A stretch of DNA of 64,000 nucleotides from Aureimonas populi (GTDB taxonomy: Bacteria; Pseudomonadota; Alphaproteobacteria; Rhizobiales; Rhizobiaceae): positions 1,612,001-1,676,000 of the forward strand of contig NZ_CP072611.1 in the NCBI RefSeq assembly GCF_017815515.1, in the 5' to 3' direction. The notes under the pieces were generated by a model that did not search any database, had not been told where the DNA came from, and saw nothing but the letters and a program-made list of their open reading frames with translations. Both the position numbers and the translations under genes were made by a program. Below, one piece after another: positions 28,667 to 37,436 of the stretch; positions within the stretch are counted from its first letter, which is position 1, and each line of letters opens with the position of its first letter.

Positions 28667-29710
28667 ATGCAAGACGATTCACCCCAGCCCTTCGACCATG
28701 CCGCGCCCGAGTTCGACCGCTCGCCGCTGGACGTGCGCGGCCTTCTGTCCCGGCCGATCTGGAAGGAGTTGCGCACCTTCCTGGCCGTGGCCAAGAGCCG
28801 CTCCTTCGCGGAGGCGGCCACCATGCTGAACGCCAGCGGCCCCACGGTCAGCCGCGACGTCAAGCGGCTGGAGGAGCAGACGGGCGCCAATCTGGTCGTC
28901 GCCAGCCATTCGGGCATCACGCTCACCGCCATGGGCCGCGCGCTGGCGCTGGATCTGGCCGATCTGGACTTCAAGCTCCACAGCCTGTCGAGCACGCTGC
29001 AACGGGAGCGCTCCTCCGTCGCCGGGCGTGTCAGCGTCAGCGTCACCTCGGGGCTGGCCGTGGCGTTCGTCGCGCCGGCGGTGCAGCGGCTGAGCCGCTC
29101 CTATCCCGAGATCGAGGTCGACCTGAAGGGGCAGATCTCGCTGGTGGACTTCGCCAAGAACCAGACCGACATCATGCTCTCGCTCACGCCCATCCGCCGG
29201 GCCGGCGTCACCTTGCGCGAGATCGGCACGCTGCATCTCGTGCCGGTGGCCGCGCGCTCCTACGTGGCGCGGCAGGGCGTGCCCACGCGCTCCAACCTCG
29301 CCCGGCATGACTTCCTGCAATGCAGCTATTACGAGGGCGGCACGCAGGCCTGGAAGCCGTGGATGGATATCGCCACAGCCGGGCGCATTGCGCATTTCGC
29401 CGAGGATTCGCTGGCCTATTACGGCATGGTGAAGACCGGCGCGGGGATCGGCCTCCTGGGCAGCTACATCCTGATCGAGCCGCGCCTGGTGCCGGTGGAC
29501 CTCGGCATCCACATCCCGCTGCCCTTCTACGCGGCGGTGGCGACCGACCGGCTGCGCTCGGCGCCCGTGGCCGCCGTCTTCGAATGGGTGGTGAAGCTGT
29601 TCACGGAAAACCCCTTCTTCGGAAGGGAGCTGCGCCTGCAGCCCGGCCATTCCATGCCCGAGGAGGATTTCCGCGCCTTCTTCAATGTGGACGGCCCCCA
29701 AGGGGCATAG
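28667..29710 (+). CDS. LysR-family transcriptional regulator
   Basis: A 347-residue LysR-type regulator with an N-terminal extension of about 35 residues before the helix-turn-helix. The HTH segment is LRTFLAVAKSRSFAEAATML followed by NASGPTVSRDVKRLEEQTG; the substrate-binding domain begins near residue 120 with VAGRVSVSVTSGLAV. It is divergent from thiBPQ. Its inducer is unknown. ATG 28667 avoids the operator-like dyad; ATG 28625, abutting the dyad, is in frame and would add 14 residues. The 3' end overlaps the convergent gene at 29682 by 29 bp. Confidence 0.88.
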   Translation: MQDDSPQPFDHAAPEFDRSPLDVRGLLSRPIWKELRTFLAVAKSRSFAEAATMLNASGPTVSRDVKRLEEQTGANLVVASHSGITLTAMGRALALDLADLDFKLHSLSSTLQRERSSVAGRVSVSVTSGLAVAFVAPAVQRLSRSYPEIEVDLKGQISLVDFAKNQTDIMLSLTPIRRAGVTLREIGTLHLVPVAARSYVARQGVPTRSNLARHDFLQCSYYEGGTQAWKPWMDIATAGRIAHFAEDSLAYYGMVKTGAGIGLLGSYILIEPRLVPVDLGIHIPLPFYAAVATDRLRSAPVAAVFEWVVKLFTENPFFGRELRLQPGHSMPEEDFRAFFNVDGPQGA

Positions 29711-29924
29711 ACCGCGCGTTCACCTCCGCCGCGATGTCCAGATAGGCGTTGGCCACGTCCTCCAGGAAGACGGCGAAGTCCTCCGGCAGGAAGGCAGGCT
29801 CGTCGAGGAGGCGGGACACCATTTCCGTGTGCAGCCGAAGCCGGTCCACGATCTCGTCGCGCAGCGCGTCGGCCGACGCGATGTCGCCCGCCCGTGCCGG
29901 CTCGCGCTCCAGGACCTCGCTCAC
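29682..29924 (-). CDS. Small helical protein coupled to the GNAT gene
   Basis: An 80-residue acidic, predicted all-helical protein starting at GTG 29924, which overlaps the stop of the upstream GNAT-fold gene (GTGA). It contains DALRDEIVDRLRLHTEMVSRLL and PEDFAVFLEDVANAYLDI (partly quoted), patterns consistent with two amphipathic helices. I do not recognise a family. Four-base coupling to the acyltransferase gene suggests the two products act together. The open frame extends upstream, but that part is a shadow of the GNAT gene. Confidence 0.6.
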   Translation of the reverse strand: MSEVLEREPARAGDIASADALRDEIVDRLRLHTEMVSRLLDEPAFLPEDFAVFLEDVANAYLDIAAEVNARSMPLGGRPH

Positions 29925-30484
29925 GAGAAGCGGTCCGCCTGGTCCCACGCACCCTCGACGCGCAGGAGGACTTCGGCCGGGCTGTCCATCGAGACCGGCT
30001 CGGGATGGGCCGGGATCTCGCCGGTGAGCAGGTGATAGGGCTCCTCGCTGCCGAAGAGGTAGGTATCCTTGCCCTCCATCACCTCGAGGCCGAGCAGCTT
30101 CGTCCACAGCCGTGTCAGGCGCGGCTCGGACTGCGTGACGATGCGCGTGAAGCCCTTGCGCGCGCAATGCTCGAAGGTGATCTGGATGCAGCGCTTGATG
30201 ATGAAGGGGTTGCGGTACTTCTCGCGGAAGCAGGTGCGCTCGTACTTGGCGAAGCCCGCGAACCAGCGGATGCGCAGCGCGCCGATGGGCTCGTCGCCAT
30301 CGTAGAACACGAAATGCGTGGCCTGGCTGTCATTGCCGTCGAAGATGAAGGCGGGAGGAATATCCAGCTCGTGCACGAAGCAGATGCTGCGCAGGATGGT
30401 CACGTCGCGCATGTGCTCGGGCGTCGTGGCCACGACCGCGCGCAGGCTGTTCTTGCGGTTGACCGAAGACTGGGACATCGACAT
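29921..30484 (-). CDS. GNAT-fold N-acyltransferase, autoinducer-synthase-like
   Basis: A 187-residue protein of the GNAT/acyl-homoserine-lactone-synthase-like superfamily. The core EPIGALRIRWFAGFAKYER, followed by FIIKRCIQITFEHCARKGFTRIVTQ and LWTKLLGLEVM, follows the beta4-alpha3-beta5-alpha4 pattern of such transferases (motifs partly quoted). It has an unusual count of aromatic and Cys residues for this genome. No LuxR regulator is adjacent, and the strict LuxI residue pattern is not evident, so I would not call it an autoinducer synthase. The donor and acceptor are unknown. Confidence 0.7.
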   Translation of the reverse strand: MSMSQSSVNRKNSLRAVVATTPEHMRDVTILRSICFVHELDIPPAFIFDGNDSQATHFVFYDGDEPIGALRIRWFAGFAKYERTCFREKYRNPFIIKRCIQITFEHCARKGFTRIVTQSEPRLTRLWTKLLGLEVMEGKDTYLFGSEEPYHLLTGEIPAHPEPVSMDSPAEVLLRVEGAWDQADRFS

Positions 30485-30568
30485 CGCACCTCGTTGTTGG
30501 CTACGATGCGAGTTAGAACCGCGGCCCGCCGGCCCGGAAGGCCGAAGATTTAGAAGGGGCCTTCATAA

Positions 30569-30763
30569 ATGAACGACCTGACCTCGCCGGCCGAGATCGC
30601 CGTGCGCTTCGCCGCGGAGGGCGCCATGCTGTTCGGCGACGATCCGGCCAAGATTCGCCGGCATATGGAGGCCGCGCTCTCGCGCCTGCCGGAGGAGGAG
30701 CGCCGCAAGGTTCACCAGTGCTTCTGCATGATGGCGCTGGAGCCCTCGTCGCCGAAGGGCTGA
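30569..30763 (+). CDS. Small conserved-looking hypothetical protein
   Basis: A 64-residue acidic/basic helical protein, starting MNDLTSPAEIAVRFAAEG and ending CFCMMALEPSSPKG, with two Cys in a CFC pair. No signal peptide or membrane helix. The ATG follows a weak AAGGGGCC ribosome binding site. It lies 28 bp upstream of the M19 dipeptidase gene and is probably co-transcribed with it. I do not recognise the family. Confidence 0.65.
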   Translation: MNDLTSPAEIAVRFAAEGAMLFGDDPAKIRRHMEAALSRLPEEERRKVHQCFCMMALEPSSPKG

Positions 30764-30791
30764 ACGGGCCGGGCATGAGGGCCGCAGGGCG

Positions 30792-31856
30792 ATGAACGAC
30801 ACCCCCATTCCCGTCTTCGACGGTCACAACGACACGCTTCTGCGCCTCTTCCTCGACGGCACGGGCCGGGCCTTCGACGTCTTCTTCGAGGGCGGTGCGC
30901 CCGGCCATATCGACGGGCCGAGGGCCCGCGCCGGCGGCCTCGCCGGCGGGCTGTTCGCGATCTTCCCGCCCAGCCTTCGCGACCCGGCGCTCTCCACCGC
31001 CATGGCCGCCTCTCCCTACGACCTGCCGCTGCCCGAGCCGCTGGACAGGGCGGTGGCGAGCGATGCGACCCTGGCCATGGCCTCGATCCTGTTCCGGCTG
31101 GAGGAGCGCTCGGCGGGCCGCCTGTCCGTCTGCCGCGGCGTGGCCGACATCGAGGCGGCGATGGCGGCGGGCCGGCTGGCCGCCGTCCTGCATGTCGAGG
31201 GCGCCGAAGCGATCGGCGCCGACCTTGCGATGCTGGACGTGCTCCATGCGGCCGGCCTGCGCTCCATCGGGCCGGTGTGGAGCCGGCCGAACATCTTCGG
31301 CCACGGCGTGCCGATGCGCTATCCCTCCACGCCCGACACCGGGCCGGGGCTGACCGAGGCCGGCAAGCGGCTGGTGAGGCGCTGCAACGAGAAGCGCATT
31401 CTGATCGACCTGTCGCATCTCAACGAGGCCGGCTTCGACGAGGTGGCGGGCCTGTCCGATGCGCCGCTCGTGGCGACCCATTCCAACGCGCACGCGCTGT
31501 GCCCCGTCAGCCGCAATCTCACCGACCGGCAGCTTCGCGTGGTCGCCGACAGCCGGGGCGTCGTCGGCCTCAACTTCGCCACCGCCTTCCTGCGCGCGGA
31601 CGGGCGGATGGACGAGGACACGCCGCTCGAGACGCTGGCCCGCCATCTGGACCATCTCCTGACGCATCTGGGCGAGGAGGGCGTGGCCCTCGGCTCGGAT
31701 TTCGACGGCGCCACCGTGCCCTGTGCGATCGGCGACGCAGCCGGCCTGCCGAAGCTTCTGGCGCATCTCGCCGGGGCCGGCTTCGGCCGCGAGCTGGTGG
31801 AGAAGATCGCCTGGCGCAACTGGCTGGACGTCCTCGGCCGGACCTGGGAGCGATAG
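30792..31856 (+). CDS. Membrane (renal-type) dipeptidase, M19 family
   Basis: A 354-residue M19 metallopeptidase. Zinc-site motifs are FDGHNDTLL near the N-terminus (His, Asp), LHVEGAEAI (bridging Glu), LIDLSHLNEAGF and ATHSNAHALCPVSRN (His ligands), and LGSDFDG (Asp). Bacterial members hydrolyse dipeptides, often with D-residues at the C-terminus, in the cytosol. A dipeptidase of this family adjoins dgcAB in Pseudomonas (PA5396, from memory), so a link to the nearby betaine locus is possible but not shown. Confidence 0.88.
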   Translation: MNDTPIPVFDGHNDTLLRLFLDGTGRAFDVFFEGGAPGHIDGPRARAGGLAGGLFAIFPPSLRDPALSTAMAASPYDLPLPEPLDRAVASDATLAMASILFRLEERSAGRLSVCRGVADIEAAMAAGRLAAVLHVEGAEAIGADLAMLDVLHAAGLRSIGPVWSRPNIFGHGVPMRYPSTPDTGPGLTEAGKRLVRRCNEKRILIDLSHLNEAGFDEVAGLSDAPLVATHSNAHALCPVSRNLTDRQLRVVADSRGVVGLNFATAFLRADGRMDEDTPLETLARHLDHLLTHLGEEGVALGSDFDGATVPCAIGDAAGLPKLLAHLAGAGFGRELVEKIAWRNWLDVLGRTWER

Positions 31857-31887
31857 GCTCGCAGGCTCGGCGGCGGCCGCAAGAGCG

Positions 31888-33255
31888 CTACCCTTCCGCC
31901 GGCCCCTCCGTGAAGGAGCGCCGGTCGATGCCGTGCCGCTGGAGCTTGTCGTAGAAGGTCTTGCGCGGCAGGCCGAGCGCCTCGATCGTCCGTCGCACAT
32001 CGCCGCGATGGGCGCTCAGCGCCTCGCGGATCGCCTGTGCCTCGAAAGCCTCCAGCCGCTCCGACAGGCTGGCGCCGGCGGGCGCGGGGGGCGCGGCATC
32101 GGCAAGCGGCGCGTCGTCCAGCCCCAGCGCCAGCCGCTCGGCGTAATGGGACAGTTCGCGCACATTGCCGGGCCAGTCGTGGCGCGCCAGATGCTCGCGC
32201 ACCTCGCGCGTCACCTCCGGCATGGGCGCGCCGAAGCGCCGCACGGCGCGGGCCAGGAAGTGGCGGAAGAGCAGAGGCACATCCTCGCGCCGCTCGCGCA
32301 GGGGCGGGATGCGCAGCGTCACGACGTTCAGCCGGTAATAGAGATCCTCGCGAAAATCGCCCCGCGCGGCGGGATCGCCGAGATCGACCTTGGCCGCCGC
32401 CACCACCCGCAGGTCCAGCCGGCGCGTTTCGTTGGTGCCGAGCGGCTCGATGGCGCGCGTTTCCAGAACGCGCAGGAACTTCACCTGCACGGCGGGGGGC
32501 ATGGATTCGATCTCGTCGAGAAAGAGCGTGCCGCCGCTGGAATGCTCGATGCGGCCCACGCGCCGCTTCTGCGCGCCGGTGAAGGCGCCCGCCTCGTGGC
32601 CGAAAAGCTCGCTCTCGATCACCGTTTCGGGCAGCGCGCCGCAATTGAGGGCGACGAAGGGGTGCGCCCGCCGCGCGCTCCACCGATGCAGAAGGGAGGC
32701 CACGACCTCCTTGCCCGACCCGGTCTCGCCCTCCACCAGCACGTCCACGCGCGTATCGGCGATCTGGCGCAGCGTGCGGCGCAGCCGGTGCATGACAGGC
32801 GTCTCGCCGATCATCGAGACGTCGCCGTCCGCCATTCCGGCCTCGGCGCGCAAATGCCGGTTCTCCAGGACGAGGCGACGCTTCTCGGCCGCGCGCCTCA
32901 CGCTCTCCACCAGCCGCTCGCCCGCGAAGGGCTTGGCGATGAAGTCGTAGGCGCCCTCCTTCAGGGCGGCGACGGCCATCTCGATGTCGCCATGGCCCGT
33001 GATGAGGATGACCGGCAGGTCCGGGTCCAGCGCCTTCAGGCGGCGGAACAGCGCCATGCCGTCCATGCCGGGCATTCGCAGGTCGGTGACGACGACGCCC
33101 GGGAAGTCCGGCGACACCGCGTCCAGCGCCGCCTCGGCCGAGGGCAGGGGGCGCGCCTCGAAGCCGGCCAGCTCAAGCGTCTGCGCGTTGGCGGCGCGCA
33201 GATGCGCCTCGTCGTCCACGAACAGCACCGGCATGGGCTCGTTCGTCTCGCTCAT
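31888..33255 (-). CDS. dctD: C4-dicarboxylate transport response regulator DctD (sigma-54 activator)
   Basis: A 455-residue NtrC-family regulator. The receiver domain has the phospho-acceptor Asp58 in [11 protein letters not shown]; the central AAA+ domain has Walker A GETGSGKE and the sigma-54 contact loop GAFTGA; the C-terminal Fis-type HTH is [23 protein letters not shown] (partly quoted). It should activate dctA transcription with sigma-54 RNA polymerase when phosphorylated by DctB. Its ATG overlaps the dctB stop (ATGA). Divergent dctA makes the assignment strong. Confidence 0.93.
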   Translation of the reverse strand: MSETNEPMPVLFVDDEAHLRAANAQTLELAGFEARPLPSAEAALDAVSPDFPGVVVTDLRMPGMDGMALFRRLKALDPDLPVILITGHGDIEMAVAALKEGAYDFIAKPFAGERLVESVRRAAEKRRLVLENRHLRAEAGMADGDVSMIGETPVMHRLRRTLRQIADTRVDVLVEGETGSGKEVVASLLHRWSARRAHPFVALNCGALPETVIESELFGHEAGAFTGAQKRRVGRIEHSSGGTLFLDEIESMPPAVQVKFLRVLETRAIEPLGTNETRRLDLRVVAAAKVDLGDPAARGDFREDLYYRLNVVTLRIPPLRERREDVPLLFRHFLARAVRRFGAPMPEVTREVREHLARHDWPGNVRELSHYAERLALGLDDAPLADAAPPAPAGASLSERLEAFEAQAIREALSAHRGDVRRTIEALGLPRKTFYDKLQRHGIDRRSFTEGPAEG

Positions 33256-35111
33256 GGCCCGGCCCTTCGCAGCTCCACGGTGAAGATCGCGCCCCCTTCC
33301 GGCGCGTTCCTCGCCAGGATGCGCCCGCCCATCTCGCTGACGATATCCTGCGAGATGACGAGGCCGAGGCCCAGCCCGTTCGGCTTGGTGGTGGAGAAGG
33401 GGGTGAACAGCCGCTCCAGCGCGTCCGGCGCAAGGCCCGGGCCGTTGTCGCGGATCGTGAGGCCGACGGTGCTCTCGCCGGCGCCGGTTTCAAGCGTGAT
33501 GACGGGGCAGGGCGTCTCGCCCAGCGCGTCCAGCGCGTTGCGCAGGAGATTGACCAGCACCTGCTCCAGCCGGATGCGGTCCGCCTCGATCGGCAGCGGC
33601 CCGGTGACGCCGGAGCGCTCGAGCGTGACGCCGGCCTCGCGGATGCGGCTCGCCAGCATCAGGAGCGCGCCGTCCAGCGCCTCGCTCAGGTCCATCCGGC
33701 GGCGGCGCCCGGGCGCGCGGCGGGCAACGGAGCGCAGCGCCTCGGTGATGGTGTCGATGCGCTCGGTGAGCTGCACGACATGGCCCATATTGGCGCCCGC
33801 CTGCCGCGGCTCGCCCCGCTCCAGGAAGCGGCCGGCGTTCTCGGCATAGGCGCGGATGGCCGCCAGCGGCTGGTTGATCTCATGGGCCACGCCCGCCGTG
33901 ATCTGGCCGAGCGTGGCCAGCCGGTTGGCCTGCGCGAGATCGTCGCGCAGCTTCAGGACGCGGCTTTCGGCCGCCGCGCGCTCGGCGATCTCGCCTTGCA
34001 GGCGGGCGTTGGCCTGCGTCAGCTCGGCGGTGCGTGCCGCCACGCGCGTTTCCAGCTCGGCCGCCGTGCGGGCCAGCGCCGCGCGGCGCTCGCCCTCGCG
34101 CTGGCGCCGCCGCCATGAGGCGAAGCCCGCGATGGCGGCCAGCGCCAGCGCCAGCGCCGCCAGAAGGCGCGCGAGCGCGCCCTCCTGCCGGATGGCGGCG
34201 TCGGCCGGGGCAAGAAGATGCAGCTGCCAGCCTTCCGGCCCGCCCGCCAGCGCCTGCGAGGCGCCGGCGAAGCGCCCGGGCGCGCCCCCGCCCGGCGCCG
34301 CGCGAAGGAGCCCTTCGGTGCGGGTTTCCCGCACCGGCAGGCGCGAGAGCGGCGCCTCGCCCGATTGCAGCCGCTCGCGGATCGCCGCCGCCTCGCCCTC
34401 GCCGATCTCGCGCTCGGCGAGGAACCGCCATGCCGGCACGCTGGTGGCCAGCACCACGCCCTCGGCGTCCGTCACATAGGTGGGCCGGCCGGTGCTGGCC
34501 CATTCGCCTTCCACCGTGCCCAGCTCCACCTTGGCGACGACGACCCCGATCGGCACCTCGGCCGTGCCGATCCGCTCCGCGATGTAGAGTCCCGGCCGGC
34601 CGCTGACGGTGCCGAGCGCATATTGCTCGGCCCGGCCCTCCTCCAGCGCCTGCGTGAAGTAGCGGCGAAAGCGGTAGCTGGAACCGACGAAACTGTCCGC
34701 CTCGCCGAAATTGCTGGCCGCCACCGCAAGGCCGTTCGCGTCGATGAGGTAGAGGACGCTGGCGCGCGTGCCGGTGGCGAGCCGGCGCAGCTTCTCGTTC
34801 GTCGCCGCCACGCTGGAGGCGAGCCGCATCTCCAGTGTGGCACGCACGGTGCTTTCCTGCGCGAGGACGAGGGGCACGGCGCGCTGGCGGTCGATCTCCG
34901 CGCGCAGGGCCGAGCCCGCCAGCGGCAGCGCCAGATGCGCCTCTTCCCGCAGCCGCTCCACCACGCGCCCTTCCGCGAAGCGGCCAACCCCCTCCACCGC
35001 AAGGGCAAATCCGCCGAGGGCCAGCAGCACCAGAAGCGCGCGGCCCCAGCGGCTCGCCGCGGAGGCGGGAACGTTCGAAAGCGGCGAGGCGGGAGAGGGG
35101 GACGAGGCCAT
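33252..35111 (-). CDS. dctB: C4-dicarboxylate sensor histidine kinase
   Basis: A 619-residue membrane kinase. A first membrane helix near residue 25 ([17 protein letters not shown]) and a second near residue 300 flank a periplasmic double-PAS-like sensing domain that in known DctB binds succinate, fumarate or malate. A coiled coil leads to the HisKA motif [21 protein letters not shown] and the ATPase boxes [11 protein letters not shown] and [17 protein letters not shown] 35111 is chosen; the longer open frame runs into the dctA promoter. The start codon overlaps a candidate DctD-binding dyad. Confidence 0.92.
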   Translation of the reverse strand: MASSPSPASPLSNVPASAASRWGRALLVLLALGGFALAVEGVGRFAEGRVVERLREEAHLALPLAGSALRAEIDRQRAVPLVLAQESTVRATLEMRLASSVAATNEKLRRLATGTRASVLYLIDANGLAVAASNFGEADSFVGSSYRFRRYFTQALEEGRAEQYALGTVSGRPGLYIAERIGTAEVPIGVVVAKVELGTVEGEWASTGRPTYVTDAEGVVLATSVPAWRFLAEREIGEGEAAAIRERLQSGEAPLSRLPVRETRTEGLLRAAPGGGAPGRFAGASQALAGGPEGWQLHLLAPADAAIRQEGALARLLAALALALAAIAGFASWRRRQREGERRAALARTAAELETRVAARTAELTQANARLQGEIAERAAAESRVLKLRDDLAQANRLATLGQITAGVAHEINQPLAAIRAYAENAGRFLERGEPRQAGANMGHVVQLTERIDTITEALRSVARRAPGRRRRMDLSEALDGALLMLASRIREAGVTLERSGVTGPLPIEADRIRLEQVLVNLLRNALDALGETPCPVITLETGAGESTVGLTIRDNGPGLAPDALERLFTPFSTTKPNGLGLGLVISQDIVSEMGGRILARNAPEGGAIFTVELRRAGP

Positions 35112-35158
35112 GTGCGGATTATCACACAAGCGTTCGGGATTTTGCGCGAAAAATCGCA
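35111..35158 (+). promoter_or_regulatory. Two candidate DctD upstream activator sites
   Basis: Two dyads lie 78-125 bp upstream of the sigma-54 promoter: TGTGCGGATTATCACACA (35111-35128; outer TGTG/CACA arms) and TGCG-N8-CGCA (35143-35158). Tandem dyads at this distance are the known layout of DctD sites at rhizobial dctA. The first begins at the dctB start codon. Assignment to DctD is inferred from layout. Confidence 0.6.
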
Positions 35159-35235
35159 CGCGCTTGGGTCCGCCCTCGCGAGAAAAGCGCGCGTAAGCCC
35201 TGTTCTGACGGCATGGCAGCCCTGCGGCGAGAGAA

Positions 35236-35251
35236 TGGCACGGCGTTTGCA
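35236..35251 (+). promoter_or_regulatory. Sigma-54 promoter of dctA
   Basis: TGGCACGGCGTTTGCA matches the -24/-12 consensus TGGCACG-N4-TTGCW completely. It lies 77 bases upstream of the dctA ATG, in the dctA orientation. With DctB/DctD encoded next door, RpoN-dependent dctA transcription is well supported. Confidence 0.93.
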
Positions 35252-35328
35252 ACTGCATGTCCGTAGCCGGCGCGCGCGCCGGTTCGGGAGGCCGGCGGGG
35301 TGCCGCGCCAAAGTTCAGGGAGGGTTGC

Positions 35329-36675
35329 ATGGCCGTTTCCATGCCCGCTCAGGCCGCCGTGCCGGCCGGTCGCAAGCCGTTCTACGCACAGCTCTACGTC
35401 CAGGTGCTCGCCGCCATCGCGCTCGGCATCGCGCTCGGCCATTTCTGGCCGGACACGGGCGAGAGCATGAAGCCGCTGGGCGATGCCTTCATCAAGCTGG
35501 TGAAGATGATCATCGCGCCGGTGATCTTCCTGACCATCGTCACCGGCATCGCGGGGATGAGCGATCTGGCCAAGGTCGGGCGCGTGGCCGGCAAGGCCAT
35601 GCTCTACTTCCTCACCTTCTCCACGCTCGCCCTGATCGTGGGCCTGATCATCGCCAATATCGTCCAGCCCGGCGCCGGACTGAACATCGACCCGGCCACG
35701 CTCGACCCCTCGGCGGTGGCCAACTACACCCAGGCCGCGCACGAGCAGTCGCTGGTGGGCTTCCTGTCCAACATCATCCCCTCCACCATCTTCTCCGCCT
35801 TCGCCTCGGGAGACATCCTCCAGGTCCTGTTCTTCTCGGTGCTCTTCGGCATCGCGCTCGGCATGGTGGGCGATGCGGGCAAGCCTGTCCTGAACTTCCT
35901 CAACGCCCTGTCCGCCCCCATGTTCAAGCTGGTGGCGATCCTGATGAAGGCGGCCCCGATCGGCGCCTTCGGCGCCATGGCCTTCACCATCGGCCGCTAC
36001 GGCATCGGCTCCATCGCCAATCTCGCCCTGCTGGTCGCCACCTTCTACCTCACCTCCATCCTCTTCGTGCTCGTCGTCCTCGGTGCGGTGTGCCGCTACA
36101 ACGGCTTCTCGATCCTGGCGCTGCTGCGCTACATCAAGGAAGAGCTTCTCCTGGTGCTCGGCACCTCCTCCTCGGAGGCGGCGCTGCCCACGCTGATGGA
36201 GAAGATGGAGCGCGCGGGCGCCAAGAAGTCCGTCGTCGGGCTCGTCGTGCCGACCGGCTATTCCTTCAATCTCGACGGCACCAACATCTACATGACCATG
36301 GCCGCGCTCTTCATCGCGCAGGCCACCAATATCGACCTCTCGCTGGGCGACCAGATCCTGCTGCTGCTGGTGGCCATGCTCTCGTCCAAGGGCGCGGCGG
36401 GCATCACCGGGGCCGGCTTCATCACGCTGGCCGCCACCCTTTCGGTGGTGCCCACCGTGCCGGTCGCCGGCATGGCGCTGATCCTGGGCATCGACCGCTT
36501 CATGTCCGAGTGCCGGGCGCTGACCAACCTCGTGGGCAACGCGGTGGCGACGCTGGTGGTGGCGCGCTGGGAAGGCGAGCTGGACCGCGAGCGGCTGGAC
36601 GCGGCGCTCAGCGGCCATCCCCTGCCGCTGGACGAGCCGGAGCTGGAAGCGCCCTCCCTCGTGCCGGCCGAATAG
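35329..36675 (+). CDS. dctA: C4-dicarboxylate/H+ (Na+) symporter
   Basis: A 448-residue DAACS-family transporter that imports succinate, fumarate and malate. Family motifs are [17 protein letters not shown], the serine-rich re-entrant loop [35 protein letters not shown], and the second loop with [21 protein letters not shown] (partly quoted). ATG 35329 has GGGAGGG just upstream and gives the typical length; the open frame reaches back to 35257 across the leader. It is expressed from the sigma-54 promoter. Confidence 0.96.
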   Translation: MAVSMPAQAAVPAGRKPFYAQLYVQVLAAIALGIALGHFWPDTGESMKPLGDAFIKLVKMIIAPVIFLTIVTGIAGMSDLAKVGRVAGKAMLYFLTFSTLALIVGLIIANIVQPGAGLNIDPATLDPSAVANYTQAAHEQSLVGFLSNIIPSTIFSAFASGDILQVLFFSVLFGIALGMVGDAGKPVLNFLNALSAPMFKLVAILMKAAPIGAFGAMAFTIGRYGIGSIANLALLVATFYLTSILFVLVVLGAVCRYNGFSILALLRYIKEELLLVLGTSSSEAALPTLMEKMERAGAKKSVVGLVVPTGYSFNLDGTNIYMTMAALFIAQATNIDLSLGDQILLLLVAMLSSKGAAGITGAGFITLAATLSVVPTVPVAGMALILGIDRFMSECRALTNLVGNAVATLVVARWEGELDRERLDAALSGHPLPLDEPELEAPSLVPAE

Positions 36676-36682
36676 CCAAGGG

Positions 36683-36706
36683 GCGGCGGGCGCCCTCGCC
36701 CGCCGC
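36683..36706. terminator. Stem-loop between convergent dctA and etfB
   Basis: A perfect 10-bp inverted repeat (GCGGCGGGCG and complement) with a CCCT loop lies between the dctA and etfB stops. T-tracts are weak on both sides (CTCCTTTG after dctA), so termination efficiency is uncertain. Its position suggests a bidirectional terminator. Confidence 0.55.
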
Positions 36707-36728
36707 AGGCTCCTTTGAACGAGGCGTT

Positions 36729-37436
36729 TCAGCGCAGGACGCCGATGCGCTCCAGATGGGCGAGGATGGCGCGCGCGGCCTCTTCGGCCTCCGGGTCGAC
36801 GAGGCGCTCTCCCGACTTGCCGGGCGCGGCCCCCGGCGCGGCCATGAGCTTGCCGCGCCGGCGCATCGTCCGCTCCTCGATGTCCGTCGCCATGACGGGG
36901 CCGGCGGCCTCGCGGGTTTCCACCGCGCCGCGCCGTTGCAGGGCGAAGGCAAAGGAGCCGGCGGGCGGCGCGGCGGGGTGGACGGTGATGACGACCGCTC
37001 CCGCCGGCAAGGGCAGGCGGCGGCGCCCGCCGCGGGCCAGCGCCTGAACGACATGGCCCCCATTCCCGGCGATCTCCACCGCGTCGGCGAGGATCGGCGC
37101 GCCCAGGCGCGCGGCCAGCCGATAGGGCAGGAGGCCGGTCTCGTCCCCGCCCTCCGCGCGCCGGCCGCACAGGATGAGCCTGGGCGAGAACGCCGCCAGC
37201 GCCTCATGGAGCGCGGGCAAGGGGTCCTCCTGCCCGCCGAGCCGCAGATGCACGAGGCGCGGCAGGCCGTGGCCGAGGGCAAGGCGCGCGGCCTCGCTGC
37301 CGGGCCCTGCGTGGAAGCCCGCCACCTCCCCGCCGAGCCTGAGGGCGAGCCCGATCGCCCGCGCCTCCGTTGCCGCCAGCACCGGGCGGCCGGACACCGG
37401 ATGGCGCGAGGCGGAGAGGAGGATCGCGATCCTCAC
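36729..37436 (-). CDS. etfB: Electron transfer flavoprotein beta subunit, dimethylglycine pathway
   Basis: A 235-residue EtfB/FixA-family subunit starting at GTG 37436, which overlaps the etfA stop (GTGA). It has the Rossmann-like segments ARAIGLALRLGGEVAGFHAG and SPRLILCGRRAEGGDETGLLPYRLAARLGAP (partly quoted), where EtfB binds AMP. With EtfA it should carry electrons from DgcA/DgcB towards the quinone pool. It lies in the dgcA-dgcB-etfA-etfB order known from Pseudomonas and rhizobia. It is more Arg/Ala-rich than housekeeping EtfB. Confidence 0.85.
   Translation of the reverse strand: MRIAILLSASRHPVSGRPVLAATEARAIGLALRLGGEVAGFHAGPGSEAARLALGHGLPRLVHLRLGGQEDPLPALHEALAAFSPRLILCGRRAEGGDETGLLPYRLAARLGAPILADAVEIAGNGGHVVQALARGGRRRLPLPAGAVVITVHPAAPPAGSFAFALQRRGAVETREAAGPVMATDIEERTMRRRGKLMAAPGAAPGKSGERLVDPEAEEAARAILAHLERIGVLR

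Noticed and set aside
29921..30484. Calling the GNAT-fold protein a true LuxI autoinducer synthase
   Set aside because: The fold is related, but the conserved LuxI arginine/acidic pattern is not clear and no LuxR-type gene is adjacent.
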